Assembly (NCBI GenBank): GCA_944385195.1
Contig: CALWWH010000124.1
Location: forward strand, 1 to 14,752
DNA: 14,752 nucleotides
Direction: 5' to 3'
DNA from: an uncultured Oscillospiraceae bacterium
GTDB taxonomy: Bacteria; Bacillota; Clostridia; Oscillospirales; Oscillospiraceae
Made by a program: the position numbers and the translations under genes. Below the pieces are notes generated by a model, which saw nothing but the letters and a program-made list of their open reading frames with translations, was not told the origin of the DNA and did not search any database. Positions within the stretch are counted from its first letter, which is position 1; each line of letters opens with the position of its first letter. Of the stretch, positions 13,661 through 14,752 are shown piece after piece.

Positions 13661-14083
13661 ATGAAAATCGAACTGACAGACAAACAATTTCGCCGGCTTT
13701 TGGACATGGTCTTCATCGGCAACTGGATCTTAAACTCCACCCGGGGGGAGGATCGCTTCCACGACTATGACGAGGTGGAGAGCAAGCTCTTCGGCCTATG
13801 TAAGCACGGCCCGCTGGCTAGCCTCACTGAGGAATGGGGCGGTGTGGACATACCCTCCAGAGCCTTCTGCGAGGGAGGCATCCACGAGGCGATTATGGAC
13901 TATGAGGACACCGTCTTCTTTGAGATCCTCGCTGAGGAGCTCGCCCGCCGGGACATGGATTACCAGCCCATCTCCCAGGAAAACTATGATGAGCTGGTCT
14001 CTCGCATGGACGAATACATCACCGAATTTGAAGCCCACGGCACGGACAACATCCTGGTGGATAATCCAGAGCTGGGACAGTAA
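13661..14083 (+). CDS. Small acidic protein of unknown function
   Basis: A 140-residue, strongly acidic protein, probably mostly helical and cytoplasmic. It begins MKIELTDKQFRRLLDMVFIG and contains the tryptophan-bearing NWILNSTRGEDRFHDYDEVE (21-40). Two acidic segments, at about 75-95 (HEAIMDYEDTVFFEILAEEL) and 107-128, could form amphipathic helices. I do not recognise a named family, although similar short proteins of this opening pattern seem common in Clostridia. The start at 13661 was chosen because GGAAGGGGG lies 8 bases upstream; an in-frame ATG at 13625 would lie essentially at the transcription start. It is divergent from ddl and followed by palindromes at 14134-14202. No catalytic motif is evident. 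Confidence 0.75.
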   Translation: MKIELTDKQFRRLLDMVFIGNWILNSTRGEDRFHDYDEVESKLFGLCKHGPLASLTEEWGGVDIPSRAFCEGGIHEAIMDYEDTVFFEILAEELARRDMDYQPISQENYDELVSRMDEYITEFEAHGTDNILVDNPELGQ

Positions 14084-14133
14084 ACCTTGCCGCGTTTGCA
14101 GCAGCGTTCACCAGTCCTAAGGGCTTCCGGCCT

Positions 14134-14202
14134 CCCCCCACCTGCGGCATCACAAACGCAGGCGGGGGGATATCTTTTCACGGGGAAAGGATATCCCCCC
14201 GC
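14134..14202. repeat. Two overlapping, mutually exclusive inverted repeats
   Basis: Arm 1 (14134-14146) can pair with 14157-14169 through CCCCCC and CCTGCG blocks with one A-C mismatch. The G-run at 14164-14169 instead belongs to a perfect 13-base pairing of 14162-14174 with 14190-14202 (GCGGGGGGATATC and its complement). That pairing extends inward by five more pairs, one a wobble, to a 5-base loop. Both structures cannot form together. There is no T-run, so it is not a standard terminator. Confidence 0.6.
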
Positions 14203-14239
14203 AGATCGCGGCGCGGCCGCGGCACCCCGCCAATACGGA

Positions 14240-14273
14240 TACAGCGCCCCGGCTGCCTGGCCGGGGCGCTGTA
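14240..14273 (-). terminator. GC-rich hairpin after the VOC gene
   Basis: A perfect 14-bp stem, TACAGCGCCCCGGC (14240-14253) with its complement (14260-14273), and a 6-base loop lie 11 bases past the VOC stop on the minus strand. No T-run follows (ATCCGTATT is only moderately T-rich), so it may act as a weak terminator or protect the RNA end. Confidence 0.55.
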
Positions 14274-14284
14274 GGAGGCAAAGC

Positions 14285-14677
14285 TTACCTGGAGTGGTCG
14301 AACAGCTCGATGCGCTCGCCCGCGGGGCCCCGGAAGAAGATGTTCTTGGAGCCGTTGGGGAAGAAGCTGGGCATGGCGCCGATTTTCTCGCTCTCCATCG
14401 CGATGCCCTTGGCCTTGAGCTCGGCGACCAGAGCCTCAATGTTTTGAACCTCAATGGCGATGTGATCCACAATACCGTGGACGTCCCGGGCGCCGGAACC
14501 GACAAACTCGATAACCATGCCGCCCAACTCCACAAATTCGATGGTCATGGGCCCCATGGCCATGGTGTAGTAGGGGCGGAAGCCCAGGTTATCGATGTAA
14601 AACTGTGCGCACTTCTTGGGGTCGTCGGTCATGATGCCGATGTGGTGCAGCCCGCGAACGATATACTCCTTAGACAT
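14285..14677 (-). CDS. VOC-family (glyoxalase/dioxygenase-like) protein
   Basis: A 130-residue protein that fits a single vicinal-oxygen-chelate module pair. The N-terminal beta-alpha-beta half opens with GLHHIGIMTDDPKKCAQFYIDNLGF (9-33) and includes IEFVELGG (46-53). The second half opens with VDHIAIEVQNIE (70-81) and ends with GPAGERIELFDHS (117-129). His11 or His12, Glu50, His72 and Glu124 are candidate metal ligands, the set used by glyoxalase I and methylmalonyl-CoA epimerase-like enzymes. The substrate is not determinable; lactoylglutathione is unlikely in Clostridia lacking glutathione. GGAGG precedes the ATG by 8 bases. It is a single-gene unit with a promoter at 14713-14741. Confidence 0.88.
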   Translation of the reverse strand: MSKEYIVRGLHHIGIMTDDPKKCAQFYIDNLGFRPYYTMAMGPMTIEFVELGGMVIEFVGSGARDVHGIVDHIAIEVQNIEALVAELKAKGIAMESEKIGAMPSFFPNGSKNIFFRGPAGERIELFDHSR

Positions 14678-14712
14678 GCTTAGTACCTCCGTTTTGTTGA
14701 ATCGTTATCTTC

Positions 14713-14741
14713 ATGGTATCATACTCTCAGCCCCTTGACAA
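14713..14741 (-). promoter_or_regulatory. Promoter of the VOC gene
   Basis: On the minus strand TTGTCA (14741-14736) and TACCAT (14718-14713) are 17 bases apart. TATGAT, only 12 bases after the -35 box, is too close to be used with it. The start would be near 14706. Confidence 0.5.
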
Positions 14742-14752
14742 GGGAAATTTTG

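Noticed and set aside
1..14752. CRISPR arrays, tRNA or rRNA genes, insertion sequences, phage genes
   Set aside because: No regularly spaced repeats, cloverleaf-like sequences, transposase or phage motifs were seen on either strand.

Overview
The window looks like a chromosomal segment of a GC-rich Clostridia (Firmicutes) member, most plausibly a gut Oscillospirales/Oscillospiraceae relative. This is inferred from strong AGGAGG-type ribosome binding sites before nearly every gene, consensus sigma-A promoters, Rho-independent terminators, and a gene set typical of Gram-positive bacteria (a VanW/peptidoglycan-binding protein, a DUF1934/YwiB-type protein, a Gram-positive style D-Ala-D-Ala ligase, rpsT). 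I see no phage genes, transposases, CRISPR arrays, tRNAs or rRNAs.

Layout: (1) 1-1585, minus strand: a VanH-like D-lactate/2-hydroxyacid dehydrogenase with its own promoter, coupled to a GNAT acetyltransferase and followed by two perfect hairpins. (2) 1682-6516, minus strand: a compact three-gene sugar operon, with an L-fucose-isomerase-like protein, a single-chain transketolase and a glycerol-kinase-like FGGY kinase. The genes overlap by 8-10 bases, with one promoter upstream and a nested-palindrome terminator at the end. (3) 6621-8462, minus strand: a membrane-anchored VanW-domain protein with promoter and terminator. (4) 8528-9401, minus strand: a metallo-beta-lactamase-fold hydrolase, divergent from a plus-strand threonine-aldolase-like PLP enzyme (9561-10586). 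(5) 10738-11149: ribosomal protein S20 with a near-consensus promoter, a short foldable leader and a terminator. (6) 11186-11872: a DUF2461 protein, convergent with (7) a ddl-DUF1934 operon on the minus strand (11951-13545), sharing a 15-bp bidirectional terminator. (8) 13615-14083: a small acidic protein of unknown function, then a palindrome-rich 200-bp gap and a VOC/glyoxalase-like protein on the minus strand with its promoter near the window edge.

The most interesting system is the isomerase-transketolase-kinase operon. Its logic (aldose to ketose to ketose phosphate to two-carbon transfer), together with a glycerol kinase homologue whose glycerol pocket residues are changed, suggests a pathway for an unusual or branched sugar rather than glycerol use. 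The published D-apiose route (isomerase, apulose kinase, apulose-4-phosphate transketolase) has exactly this set of activities, so it is the leading hypothesis, but the sequence alone cannot fix the substrate. No transporter lies in the window. A perfect 21-bp palindrome upstream resembles ROK/XylR-type operators and is a candidate control site. The remaining genes are mostly housekeeping or general metabolism.
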